Assembly: GCA_009746045.1 (NCBI GenBank)
Contig: RPFO01000080.1
Span: 8,224,207 to 8,288,206, forward strand
From: Mesostigma viride
Taxonomy: Eukaryota; Streptophyta; Mesostigmatophyceae; Mesostigmatales; Mesostigmataceae
Direction of reading: 5' to 3'
Length of the DNA stretch: 64,000 nt
Part shown: positions 33,590-53,929 of the stretch, piece after piece
How the letters are laid out: every line of letters begins with the position of its first letter
How positions within the stretch are numbered: the first letter of the stretch is position 1
Notes under the pieces: generated by a model
What the model saw: the letters and a program-made list of their open reading frames with translations, nothing else
What the model was told of the DNA's origin: nothing
Database searches by the model: none
Made by a program: the position numbers and the translations under genes

Positions 33590-34766
33590 GCCTGCGCTGG
33601 CTAACCGCTGCAGGAAGTGCACGTCGAATAGGTCCGCACTGGGGTCGTTGTCTGGACATCGGAATGACGCTCGTGCCACGCCCTCAATGAGCCCGGTACA
33701 ACCACAAATGGGTCTGAATTCCCAGCACCCTCCGCCCCCCCGGAATTCCATACACAAAGAGGAGGACAAGGATCACATCGCCCAGACACCGACAATGTCA
33801 TCTTGGTCAAAGCATCCACGCCCACCAGACCCATCCATCCTATGCTGCAATCCGACACGTCTAGTCGCGTCAGCCGCGGGCCCAGCTAGCCCCGGACCGC
33901 GACCCACCTCGATCATGCGGGCGTACGTGACGTTCAAGAGTCCCCCGTTGAGGCCCGGGTGCTCCACACCGTCGAGGTACAGGCACCGGCCGCTCTGCCA
34001 TCTCCTACATCATGCCGGCATCCATCATGCGGCTGGGGACCGGGCAGCCGGCGCAACTGGCGAGTGGCGACCCAACGGCACACGTACTAGTGCCGACACG
34101 CCAGCATCCGTCACCGCCGTGTGGTCCACGGTTAAGGCGGTCAGCTCCCGGGAATGGGCACCCAGGGATTTGATACTGGCATCGGTCACCCTTTCGCACC
34201 CAGACACCGACCATCAGCCGCACCAGCCCTGGGCAGGATGCCGCCACACCTTATGCTGACATCCCACACATTGCAACCCGCCAGGTCCAATTCAGTTAGA
34301 CCCCGGCATGCGGCCGCGAGGGCGCTCATCCCGGCATCTGTTACATCCGCGCAACCAGCCACATTCAGGTAGGTGATGGCTGGGTACCTGGTACCCTCCA
34401 ACGACAGCACGTGTAGGATGCTGGATGATGCTACTAGCGCGCCGACGGAGTTGGCCACGAGAGGTGGGACGAGGGGTCCCTCCTCGGCCAGGGCTTCTCG
34501 TGATCCGCCCGCGCTGCCACGCTGATGGCCGTCAAGTTCGGGCACTAATTGATCAACTGCCAGGAGAGGCCCAGGGTGCCACGAACGCAGCCGCCTCTGG
34601 CGACATCCTCCCCAAACAGCCAGTCAGCTAAATTGTGGAAGGAATCATCGACCGCGGATAGGAAAGCGCGGCACGTGCGCCGCAGCCGCACGCGGTCGGG
34701 CATGGGGAGGTACGACATCATTTGGGCGCCGATCCTAGGGACGGCGATGAGCCGCTCCAGGGTCAT
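33590..34766 (-). pseudogene. F-box / leucine-rich-repeat (AMN1/FBXL-type) gene with several frame breaks
   Basis: From the ATG at 34766 the protein reads LERLIAVPRIGAQMMSYLPM with PDRVRLRRTCRAFLSAV, an F-box (SKP1-binding) motif. Leucine-rich repeats of the cysteine-containing type follow: CPNLTAISV, AITYLNVAGCADVTDAGMSA, CRGLTELDLAGC, CPGLVRLMV, SGCERVTDASIKSLG, LTALTVDHTAVTDAGVSAL and LTRLDVSDCSIGWMGLVGV. These pieces lie in all three frames and at least five shifts are needed to connect them, one apparently a 4-bp insertion near 34206. Intact members are substrate receptors of SCF ubiquitin ligases. Either this copy is a pseudogene or the local sequence contains indel errors. No introns are obvious. 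Confidence 0.6.
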
Positions 34767-34823
34767 GACTCATGACTTGTGGGGGAGGGAGCTCATGGGC
34801 GCGCCTGTCGATATTGGAGTATC

Positions 34824-34855
34824 TGTACATGTAGACAGTACTGTCTACATGTACA
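34824..34855. promoter_or_regulatory. 32-bp perfect palindrome upstream of the F-box gene
   Basis: Two 16-bp arms, TGTACATGTAGACAGT and its exact reverse complement, abut with no spacer. The centre is 73 bp upstream of the F-box gene ATG (minus strand). It could be a regulator site or simply a cruciform-prone sequence; no function is shown. Confidence 0.5.
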
Positions 34856-36028
34856 CTATAAGTGGCTGTAGGCCTGATCGGATAATGCAATGATTCACAT
34901 GACGAGGCGCGGGGCCTGCCGTTCTCGTATAAGAAGAGAAGCAGAGGCAGCACGGCCTCGTCGCAATCAATGCCCCACCGTACTAGTTAAAAGCAATTTA
35001 ATTACCGCTGCCTGCCTACATCGTTGTCGGATCGATATCGGCCGTTCCTGAACAAGACGTCTCCCTGTGCCCCGCGTCCGGCATCGATACCACATCACGT
35101 TTGCTGCCTCGCCCCTAACATGTGGTAGGCAGCTCAAAAGCAATCGTGAGCAAGAGGTCGGCAAATGACTACGAAATTTGGAACCGTACTTAAAACGGTT
35201 GCAAACTCGGTGGCCTGCCGTCGGCCACCGAGATATATATCGACGTTCGCTGTCCGTCGATATTCGGTCCCTCGCTGGCCGTCACTTCGCGCCTAACAGC
35301 AGGTCCATTTAAATGCTAGCAAGTTAACGATGCCGGCCATTGACTTCAGCTCAAGCATTATTACTTTTCTCTAAAATATCTGTTTTTATCTTGACATCAT
35401 CATTATCAACATCATCGTGATCAATTATTTTCTGTAATTCTATTAATTTGTAAATTTTCAATTAGGTAGCCCCCCGGCTCCCGGCCCGGTACAGGTATGT
35501 CTATTGCTGTTGGTACATCTAATATAAACGTGTATTTCAGGCTTCTGTGCACCCTTGAGAGATTCCCGAAGCACTCTCAAGCTTCGTGATTTTCCCGGCC
35601 GAACTGAGGAACTTGATTTCATTGGTTTCGGCCTTTCGGGGTTCGGGATTACAAGACCGATGTTTTGTCGATTCGCGCCGTGGCTGCCGTCCTCCAGCTG
35701 GCTGGTTTTGGCGCCAAATAGCCTGTTCAGGCAGATCTGGAAAAATATATGCATGTTTTGCATGAGTTGCCAGGGTGTTTCACCTGGTTGTACCGGTTGC
35801 ACGTTACTGTAGCTGCGCAGAATCGCGATTGCCCGTCAAACGGTGCAGTGCACCGTCCAATTGTCAGTGGTCAGCTCCACAGTCCCACGCATAATTAATT
35901 AAAATTTTCGTTGACTCCTTGCTCGTGACCCTGACTGGCTGCGTCAGTGCACGTAATCATTGATCCGTTCCCCATCGCTGCTACAGCTTGGCAGTTGGCA
36001 GGGCGCAGGCATTCAACACTTTTACAGT
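34856..36028. other. No gene seen; shared 19-bp motif
   Basis: AT-rich in parts (35350-35460). TTGGTTTCGGCCTTTCGGG at 35622-35640 (+) is identical to 55879-55897 read on the minus strand, upstream of GLRX3. Earlier exons of the plus gene at 37806 could lie here but none can be supported. Confidence 0.4.
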
Positions 36029-36223
36029 CATTCACGCCTTAAGTTGGGTTCGTGGGATTTTGTGGGTCAACTTAAGGAGGTAACCCAACTTCAGGCGTGA
36101 AATCACCATAACTTGCGAGCCCTATTCACGCCTGCATGAAGTTGGGTTCGCCGTGCAGCCAACTGCGACCCAACTTAAGCGAGGTGAACACAACTTAAGC
36201 GAACCCAACTTAAGGCGTGAATG
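36029..36223. mobile_element. 195-bp foldback element with perfect 24-bp terminal inverted repeats
   Basis: The ends, CATTCACGCCTTAAGTTGGG plus TTCG (36029-36052) and its exact reverse complement (36200-36223), enclose further inverted copies of the same words. CCCAACTTCAGGCGTGAA lies near 36083 and TTCACGCCTGCATGAAGTTG near 36125. The element is thus a nested set of palindromes. No coding capacity and no clear target-site duplication. Confidence 0.8.
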
Positions 36224-37805
36224 AGTGCACCTGACGCCCATGGTCACCTTCGTGCGTTTTTTTTTTTCCCAGATCGTGATTAGGAAGTGAGATTGCCCGC
36301 CGAAGTGGCTGGTTTACTGAAGTGGTTAATCGCTGGCGTGGGACTGTGCGCGCATTGCATTCATAAGCTAGGCCAGTGGGTCAAACGTCTTTGTGACGTT
36401 GTATCGCATTGCAACGTGCTTGGCTTGGTTGATGGACTTTGCGGCCTTCCGCCGCGTGTCGACGCCTTTTGAGACCAGGAACCATGCGCATTTGGAAGGA
36501 TGAGATAGTTTGAGATGATTTGTTTACAACACTTTTCGCAACTTGTTCGCATGTGAAGGCATCTTTTATCATCGAGCCCACCATCGTGACCGTGGTTCCC
36601 CTAAGACGCATTAGATCTGCCGAAGATGTTTCGACGTGCCGGCAGCGCGAAGGTGCGTTACATCCGTGCCTTGTGACAACGGTTTATGACAACGTTGTAA
36701 ATGTCTTAGGGCGTTGTCCTAGTTGACGGCGCAACCTGGATACTTTCTGAGAGCATTCATTGAATTGGCGGAATGGCATTGCACGACAAACCGGCAATGC
36801 TGTCTGGTCTTCACAGGCGTACCCGCTCGAGGCATTTTTTGTTCACGCGTACCCGACTACCCGTGCATGTTTGAAGCCATACGATGGCGCTGTGGCGCAC
36901 CCCGTTTCTGTATAGCGTAGCGCATGGAGCTTGGTCTGGCCGAGCCAGATGCTGCCTTGTCTGTCCCATCTCTACAGCTGTCCAGATTGTTTTCTACCGA
37001 ACTAGCTGCGTTTAGAAGTGGGCTTGGGGGTCACCTGCTGCAAGGCACACCACATGGAAAATCAGTCATTCCTTACTTTCAAGCCCGGTCATGCAGAACA
37101 GGGTCTTGGCCAACCTATTGTAGGGCAAGCTGGCTGGCCTTGCAGGCATAAACACCGTGATGAGCTCATGCTGTTGCATTGAAATTCAAGGAAGCTACAG
37201 AGTTCGATGTCTGGCCTCAGCGTATAGAACCAGTGGGATGGTGACTGTACACGGGCATGCAACTGTGAGGTGGGAGGTGGGACCGTTTCCCCTCCTTTTC
37301 TCAGGGGCAGTTTTCAGCAGTTGGCCATCATGTCCACAGGGGCAGCTGGGGATAGGGCGGTGCATCCCGAGGGCGGTGCATTCTGGGGGCGGTGCATTCT
37401 GGGGGCAGTGCATCCTGGGGGCAGCAATGATGGGGATGTCTGCCAACGCTCCAGGCACAATATGAACAGAGTAATATACCCACTGGGATGCCCCATAGTC
37501 CCTGTACTGTGTCGTGCTGCAGTGCTTGGACTTGTCCGGCCCATCCTCGCCCCTTTGGTGTGGTTTGTGTATTCTTCCAAGTGTTTGCATGGGTTTGTAT
37601 GGGTTGTATGGGTTTGCATGAGCTTGTTTCTGTTTGTATGTGCTGGCACTTGTGCCTATTTCCAGGATTTGTTTGGGTTCATGAATTGCAAACTCATCCT
37701 CTTATGCTCCTACTCCTGCTCCCGCTCCTGCGTGAATGGCCGTTGCTGTTGTCCCACACCATTTGATCACTGACCACCGCACGGTCACTCTACCGCCCAA
37801 TCCAG
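36224..37805. other. No confident gene; possible 5' introns
   Basis: Overlapping short frames on both strands. GGGCGGTGCATTCTG-like words repeat at 37355-37430, and TTTGTATGGGTT words at 37585-37660. If the ten-exon gene extends left this is intron. No exon could be supported. Confidence 0.35.
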
Positions 37806-47761
<9,956 letters not shown>

Positions 47762-48339
47762 GCCTGCTCAAGGCGGGGGTGTCAATGCTTGGTCCTGTTT
47801 TTTTTTGCGTGATCGTGAAGCCTGCTTGTTTGCCCTATTCGCGTCATTTTGACTGTCTGCATGATGGTCACATTTTGGGCCCCCATCCAGATCGGCGGCA
47901 TCGGTTATCTGTAGCTTGACAATGTAGGGGCGTCGGTAGTAGTGGCCTGGACCAAGGGAGCTTTTATTTTATTTTCCCGCCGCCAGGTAGATTATATGTA
48001 TAGGGGCCAGCATGGCTTTGCAGGCGCGGTTGTCGCTTGCCAATTTTGTTTTGTTACGCCAATTTTGTTTCAGATGTTCTGAACGCAAACTATAGCTCCG
48101 CTCTTAGTTGCCCCCCTAGCTAACATTTGTAATTTAGGCTCGTGCATTATACATGTGCTGCAGCATGTCCTGGAGGCTATCGTTTTCATGCGTTCCTGAA
48201 TGCTTCATGGACCCCCAAGGGACGCATACACAATTATACTGGTCAGCAATCTATTGACCTAAGGGAAAATGAAGTAAACCACGTGCATTACTGCCACAGA
48301 GCATTTGAGATGCGCCCAACAATGGTTGTCATGAATGGT
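47762..48339. other. Downstream of ten-exon gene; no gene seen
   Basis: Probable 3' UTR, with T-rich runs at 47795-47810 and 47966-47980. No coding feature is supported. Confidence 0.4.
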
Positions 48340-48764
48340 TAAAGTTGGTGGAGATGGTACGGATTTGGCATAGACAAGATGATCACCGAGAAAACGGAGG
48401 TAATGTTGCACTCGATGGCCCATGATGAGGGCCCTAGGGTGCATGAGGGCTGCACAGGGTGCACCCCAGGGTGCAGGCGGCCTCCCTGTGGGGACAGCCC
48501 CACCCACCCTCTTCTTGCTGGATGGCAGCCCCATTCCCCGGCGATCGATCGCTTCAAGCTCGATCTTTGGCAGCCGGCTCCCCTCGGTATGGCAGATGAC
48601 ATCAACACCTGTGCACATTTGTCAGGCATGCATGGCGCGGCCCTCTGCCGCCTTGACAGGTTCTGGACATTCGGCTAGACCTGAATTATAATGAGCGGCG
48701 CAAGCGCATTAATTGTCGAAGGCCCTCGTCCTCAGCATCTGCTCTATGGCTACGAGGTAGCCAT
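48340..48764 (+). mobile_element. LINE RT fragment split by a LINE-C insertion
   Basis: Frames read WYGFGIDKMITEKTEVMLHS, LDGSPIP then DRFKLDL, and LVLSIC, which correspond to the end of a non-LTR RT (G-x-IN-x-EKTEVM, LDG-x-I, LVLSILLYGYE). The fragment is interrupted at GAGGTAGCCAT (48754-48764) and resumes at 49196 (ATGGCTGACGGCGG). Frameshifted and non-functional. Confidence 0.7.
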
Positions 48765-49195
48765 TAATTAATTAATTAATTAAACTCGTGCTCCCGTTGG
48801 GGAGTCACGGAGCACCGAAGTGCTTTTAATCCCTGTGTGTGCACTACAGGAGAAAGGGCAGAGACCCCCAGTCTCCTTCATGCCAAAGGCATGCCACAGC
48901 TGCAATCGGGCGCGGCTAGCTAAAAGGACAGGCTAACGATCCGGCAAACTGTGGGTGCAATAAGACCCATGTGAGCATGTCATAGCAAGGAGCGTGGGCA
49001 AGTAATCTGAACATAGCCAGGGCGTAGCATGGCTGTACTAGAACTAGGCTAAGGCTATGGCTGGTTGTGTACCGTGCGTTGGCGGCACGTGACTAGGTTT
49101 GTTGGCACAGCTAGGCAAACATTCTAGGCATGGCTGCCTTAGCGACAGTGACTCCAATGGTTACAAGCTAGGGCTATTGCTATTCTAGCCCGCTG
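48765..49195 (-). mobile_element. 431-bp LINE-C insertion with 11-bp target-site duplication
   Basis: GAGGTAGCCAT lies at 48754-48764 and 49196-49206. The left end is the TTAATTAA tail and the hairpin arms of GCTCCCGTTGGGGAGTCACG; the body matches 20716-21075. The target is another LINE fragment. Confidence 0.92.
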
Positions 49196-49337
49196 GAGGT
49201 AGCCATGGCTGACGGCGGCGCTCATAACTTTCACGTTTGGGCACCAAATTCGGCCGTCAATATCACAATCGCTTCGTCTTTCTAAGACGCACACACTGAT
49301 ATATTTTCCCGAAGCTACTACGCAATATTATGACGAG

Positions 49338-50072
49338 ACCTACTGGCACTCGAAGGTCCTCGGCGAGCACCGCAAGCGCATGCTCCTCAAGGTCCTGGTC
49401 CTCACGGTGCTCACGTATGGCGCCGAGGCATGGACGCTCACGGACACGCTGGCGGCCAAGCTAAACGGCACGGTAACCAGGATGCTCTGTCAGGCCCTGA
49501 ATGTAGGGTTTGACACGCATAGGCATCTAGAATCTTTGTACCAGGGCATGCCTCGCATTCCGGACGAGATTAGACAGCGTAGGATAGCATTCGTAGGACA
49601 TCTTGCTCGCACCAGCCAGGTAGACACCGCCCTCGGTCTGGCCGGCCCACAGCGGCTTGGCCAGCCAGGACGGCATATCCTGACCTGGCCTGGCCCTAAG
49701 GACATTCCTAAGAAGGTAGGCAAACATGTCATGACCTACCCACAGCAGTTGATGGCTGACCTAGTGGTCCCAGCGCAGTTTGAAAATCGCATTCACTCCC
49801 TCTCTCTTGCTTGGACTGCTATGCAGGAGAAGAGGAGGTGGAAAACAATTGTCCAGGCTCATACGCCCGCCCCTGTGGGCAAGCCCCCTCCCCCCAAGCG
49901 GCAGGGGCGCTTTGCTGAGTAGAATAAGTAGGGTTTTCTAGATTAGATTAGCTTAGAGAACTTTAGATTAGTTCGGTTTCGCGGCTTTGCCCCCCCCTCC
50001 ATCCATCCACGGGAATATGTGCTACATGATCTCCCAACGGAGTCGTGTTATAATTTAATTTAATTTAATTTA
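49338..50072 (+). mobile_element. 735-bp LINE-A insertion with 11-bp target-site duplication
   Basis: ATTATGACGAG lies at 49327-49337 and 50073-50083. An open frame to 49922 encodes ORF2 C-terminus: HRKRMLLKVLVLTVLTYGAE, RQRRIAFVGHLARTSQVDTA and PPPPKRQGRFAE. The 3' UTR has CCATCCATCC, ATGTGCTACATGATCTCCCA with ACGGAG, and an (AATTT)n tail. 5'-truncated. Confidence 0.94.
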
Positions 50073-50184
50073 ATTATGACGAGCAAATGCTCCACAACGC
50101 AACGCAGTTTGGATCGAGGCTGCGATGAGCAAGGCAACCACGCCTGCAGCTCCGGCTGCAGTTCCGCCTCCCGGCCTCTCGGGC

Positions 50185-51513
50185 AGCGCGTGCATGAATT
50201 GAATTGAATTGAATTGTAACATAACTCCGTTGGAAGTATATGTAGCACGTAGCCCTTGAGATGGGGCATATGGCCTATCATACATCCTAAGCTACTTCCT
50301 GCAAGGGTGGGGATGTAAAGGACCCTTGCTCTAGGTGCACCAGGGCACTTGCATCCCCATGATCTTCAAGCTATGCCCAGCGAAGGGGGAGCCTGTCATG
50401 TGGGGGAAGATCAGCATAGCCATACAGAAAAGCTAGGGCATGGCGTCTCAGCAGAGAGTTACTCCCTGCATGGGCACAACATAACTAAATAAAGCTAGGC
50501 ATCATCTGGAGGGTGGCTCATCATAGGCACACATGTACATGATTAAATTTAAAGCGCGTGGCTTAGCTGGGATAGTGCCTCTAGGAGGCGTACATGTACA
50601 TGGCCACGGTCTATCTATTCTACACTACTACTGCTGTATTCCCCTAAGCTGGCCGGGGCGTCTGGAGTCGCTGGGGCCGCGGGGGTCGCCTGCCAGGGCT
50701 TGTGGCCGACGTAGATGGCCGCCCCCTTCCAGTACACCGGCTGCCCCGCCTTGGTCTGCCGGAGCTGGATGTAGGTCGGCCATAGCTCCCGTCGCCGTTG
50801 TTGCTGCGCCAGGGTCAAGTCGTCATCAAGGGTGAAGAGAGTCTTCTCGAGCCGCTTGCGGCGTCGGAGAAAAGAAATCTTGTCCGCCGGGGTCTTAAAG
50901 GTGAGAAGGAGCGGGGGCGCCCCTGCCTTACCCCGCGCGCGGGGAAGGCGGTGGGCGACCAGCTCGATCTCACCAGTAAGGCCCATGCGATCAAGGATTT
51001 CTCTCTCAAGAGCACGCGCAAGCTTCTCGGAATTCTCACCTTCCTCCATCTTGAAGTTCTTGACAATGACGTTGAGGCTGCGCTTGGCGAGCTCGGCCTC
51101 CTAGCGAAGGTCAAGCGTCTGCCGCTGGAGCTGGGCTGCGACGGCGGAGGTGGTGGAGGTGGTATGTTGCTTAAGCATGTCCGCCCAGGTCGTGATGGGA
51201 GGAGCATCGCCGGCCAGGCCAGCCGGGGCTGGCTTGGCAGCAATGTCCTTCACTGCCTGGGCGGTGAGGCCTGCACTGTGTTCTGCAAGACCTCGATAGC
51301 GATTGCATTATCCTTGAGGCGCTGGTCGATGTCGCGGAGCTGGGCGGTGATGGAGTCGGTGGAGGCGGAGGGGGGGGGGGTGGAGGCGAGGAGGGTGGCG
51401 GTGGCGGTGGGGATGGTGGGAAGCTCAGCAGCCAGCGTGCCTCCAATTGCCGCCACATCTGCGGCAAGGGGGGTCACGTGCTGCTGGAAAGCTTCCTTGA
51501 GGAGCGCGTGCAT
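50185..51513 (-). pseudogene. LINE ORF1-type protein with an in-frame stop and frameshift
   Basis: From ATG 51513 it reads MHALLKEAFQQHVTPLAADV, a predicted helical region with DSITAQLRDIDQRLKDNA. A frame change follows near 51250, then VKDIAAKPAPAGLAGDAP and WADMLKQH, a TAG near 51102, and SLNVIVKNFKMEEGENSEKL, ELVAHRLPRARGKAGAPPLL, FLRRRKRLEKTLFTLDDDLT and PVYWKGAAIYVGHKPW to the stop at 50615. The order (helical N-terminus, RRM-like VIV-x-N-F, AHRLPR, PPLLLTF, R-L...F-L-DDLT) matches L1-type ORF1 nucleic-acid chaperones. A LINE-A-like 3' end with an (AATTG)n tail lies at 50190-50262 on the same strand, so ORF2 seems deleted or never copied. The element's 5' border near 51600 is uncertain. 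Confidence 0.7.
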
Positions 51514-52081
51514 GATGTCCACTAACCAAGCGTTAGTGGTCTACTCGGCTCCTCGGCCGAGGCATCGCCTGAGCCCAAACGCAGTCGCCCGCTACGGCCA
51601 TTCAGCGCTGGCGCGAGGTCGACTTCGACATCACCTCTCCCGGCTATTGGCAACGCACCCCGACCCAATTCACTTCTCGCACACATGGACCAATTAGTGG
51701 ATATGATGGATGTGGGCCCTGCAGGATGGGCCCCCTGCTGAGGCCGGAGCTTCTAAGGTTGGCCAACCAGGCAGACACCTCTGGCCTCCTAGCTGCGGCA
51801 GGAGTCCCTAGCTCATTTACTCCAACCATGACTGGCCGACTTGTGTGCGCCCCACACCGACACGCGCGCTATAACCCGGACCTATGTGTCACAATTGCTT
51901 TTTTTTTTTAATGTACTAAGGGCTTGGGGGACACTCACAAGTATGCACACAATTGACAAGGAGAAATGTGCTGTCATATGTGACAGGCACCTCGATCCTT
52001 CATTTTGCCCTGCATGCACGCGTCTACTAGCTCTCCCCAGGCCCCGGCCCCAGCCCGACGCCCATAGTTGCTAGATCGACA
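51514..52081. other. No gene seen
   Basis: GC-rich 5' flank of the ORF1 remnant followed by unremarkable sequence with a T10 run at about 51900. No feature is supported. Confidence 0.4.
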
Positions 52082-53270
52082 TTGATTAATTAATGAATTA
52101 AGTAAACTAGCTCGTGCTCCTGTGGGGGAGACTTCACGGAGCATTAGCCCCGATGGATGGATGGATGGATGGATGGATGGATGGATGGATGGATGGATGG
52201 ATGGATGGATGGATGGATGGATGGATGGATGGATGGATGGATGGATGGATGGATGGATGGATGGATGGATGGATGGATGGATGGATGGATGGATGGATGG
52301 ATGGATGGATGGATGGATGGATGGATGGATGGATGGATGGATGGATGGATGGATGGATGGATGGATGGATGGATGGATGGATGGATGGATGGATGGATGG
52401 ATGGATGGATGGATGGATGGATGGATGGATGGATGGATGGATGGATGGATGGATGGATGGATGGATGGATGGATGGATGGATGGATGGATGGATGGATGG
52501 ATGGATGGATGGATGGATGGATGGATGGATGGATGGATGGATGGATGGATGGATGGATGGATGGATGGATGGATGGATGGATGGATGGATGGATGGATGG
52601 ATGGATGGATGGATGGATGGATGGATGGATGGATGGATGGATGGATGGATGGATGGATGGATGGATGGATGGATGGATGGATGGATGGATGGATGGATGG
52701 ATGGATGGATGGATGGATGGATGGATGGATGGATGGATGGATGGATGGATGGATGGATGGATGGATGGATGGATGGATGGATGGATGGATGGATGGATGG
52801 ATGGATGGATGGATGGATGGATGGGTGGGTGGGTACATGCAATCCTACCGGTCTAAGCTATCTACAAGCTATCTACAAAACAGTCCTATATGACTATGGT
52901 GCCCGGCCACCCTATGGTAACTATACTGCCCGCAACCCTAGGGGTCTTGTCTAGCATGCCGCCCACGTGTGCAAACGCACCGCTTCCCCACTGCTGGGGG
53001 GTTGTTGTCCTCTATGACCTGGGCCCACTTGGCCTTGTCCATCATCTTTTTCCAAATCACGGAGAGGCCTAGCCCCCCACGTCGTCTACGAGCTGCTCTT
53101 TGAAGGTGCGGGCCTTGCGGCGTCTAACCTGGTTGGGCCCGGCCCACGTGAGGAGGTGCCTGCCCGGCTGGGCGGGGCGCAGCCCTGCAGAGGGGCCACG
53201 GGAGGTGTCTACCTGGTTGGTGCGAGCGAAGTGCCCTACTAGCAGCAGATCGACATGCCCCTGAGGATAG
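52082..53270 (-). mobile_element. LINE-C fragment containing the giant (GATG)n array
   Basis: The left end carries the LINE-C tail (TTAATTAATGAATTAAG) and hairpin (CTCGTGCTCCTGTGGGGGAG). The right part, read on the minus strand, encodes VGHFARTNQVDTSRG, GLRPAQPGRHLLTWAGPNQV and QVIEDN-like sequence typical of LINE ORF2 ends, with frame breaks. The array at 52152-52834 occupies the 3' UTR position where other LINE-C copies have CCATCCATTCATTCAT. Confidence 0.75.
52152..52834. repeat. (GATG)n array of about 680 bp
   Basis: About 168 near-perfect units, ending in three GGGT units. The Met-Asp-Gly-Trp and Ile-His-Pro-Ser repeat frames on both strands are artefacts of the 12-nt codon cycle. Confidence 0.99.
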
Positions 53271-53598
53271 CTACACTAGGTCGCCTCGGATCTCTGCCTC
53301 TGCTGTAGAAGACAGAGCCCTTTCGGATGAGGATTACGGATCCCCATCCAGTGCAGCTAGCTGGTTAGGGCATGCATGATGTAGACGATCTGGTACGTTT
53401 TCAGTTACCTTTTGTGCACTAATGGAGTGGGTAGTACTCCGTGGCATGCCTCGATCTGCGCATGCAACGCAAGTATGTACTTGTTTCAATATGGCTGTAG
53501 AACCTGGACTAAAAATGAAGATCTATATCAGTGCGCTGGTTGTCTCTTTGATATATATACACTGATTGTCTCGCTGATATACAAATAATGAAGATTGT
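53271..53598. other. No gene seen
   Basis: Contains GCGCTGGTTGTCTC-TTTGATAT (53532-53553), a word also found at 20380, 22745 (reverse), 40116 (reverse) and 53780 (reverse), apparently a small dispersed LINE-C-derived remnant. Confidence 0.45.
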
Positions 53599-53739
53599 GC
53601 TCTGTGGGGCTGCCCACTTGCGGCAGTGAGAGAAGCTAGGGCGCCCTCCCTCCTTCTCGCTGTGTATATAGGGTTGAAGGTTCCTTTACTCTGTATTGGC
53701 ACCCACGTGACGCAGTCACGTGCTTATTAATTATTAATA
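53599..53739 (+). mobile_element. 141-bp LINE-B-type insertion with 12-bp target-site duplication
   Basis: AATGAAGATTGT lies at 53587-53598 and 53740-53751. The insert matches 17988-18070 and ends with the hairpin CACGTGACGCAGTCACGTG (53704-53722) and a TTAATTATTAA tail. Confidence 0.9.
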
Positions 53740-53929
53740 AATGAAGATTGTACCTGCGCTGGCCACTGGCTGTCATGATATCAACGAGACAAGCAGCGCT
53801 ATACCTCAACCAGCGCAACAGCCAGCGGTATATCTCAATATTTCGGGGAACTGCATCGCTTGTCTCGATCAACAACGTCACCACAGATCGTCACCACATT
53901 CTAAACATACATATTCACAATACAACTTA

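Noticed and set aside
52114-52954. Met-Asp-Gly-Trp and Ile-His-Pro-Ser repeat proteins
   Set aside because: All are translations of (GATG)n in several frames and both strands; no start context or unique domain.
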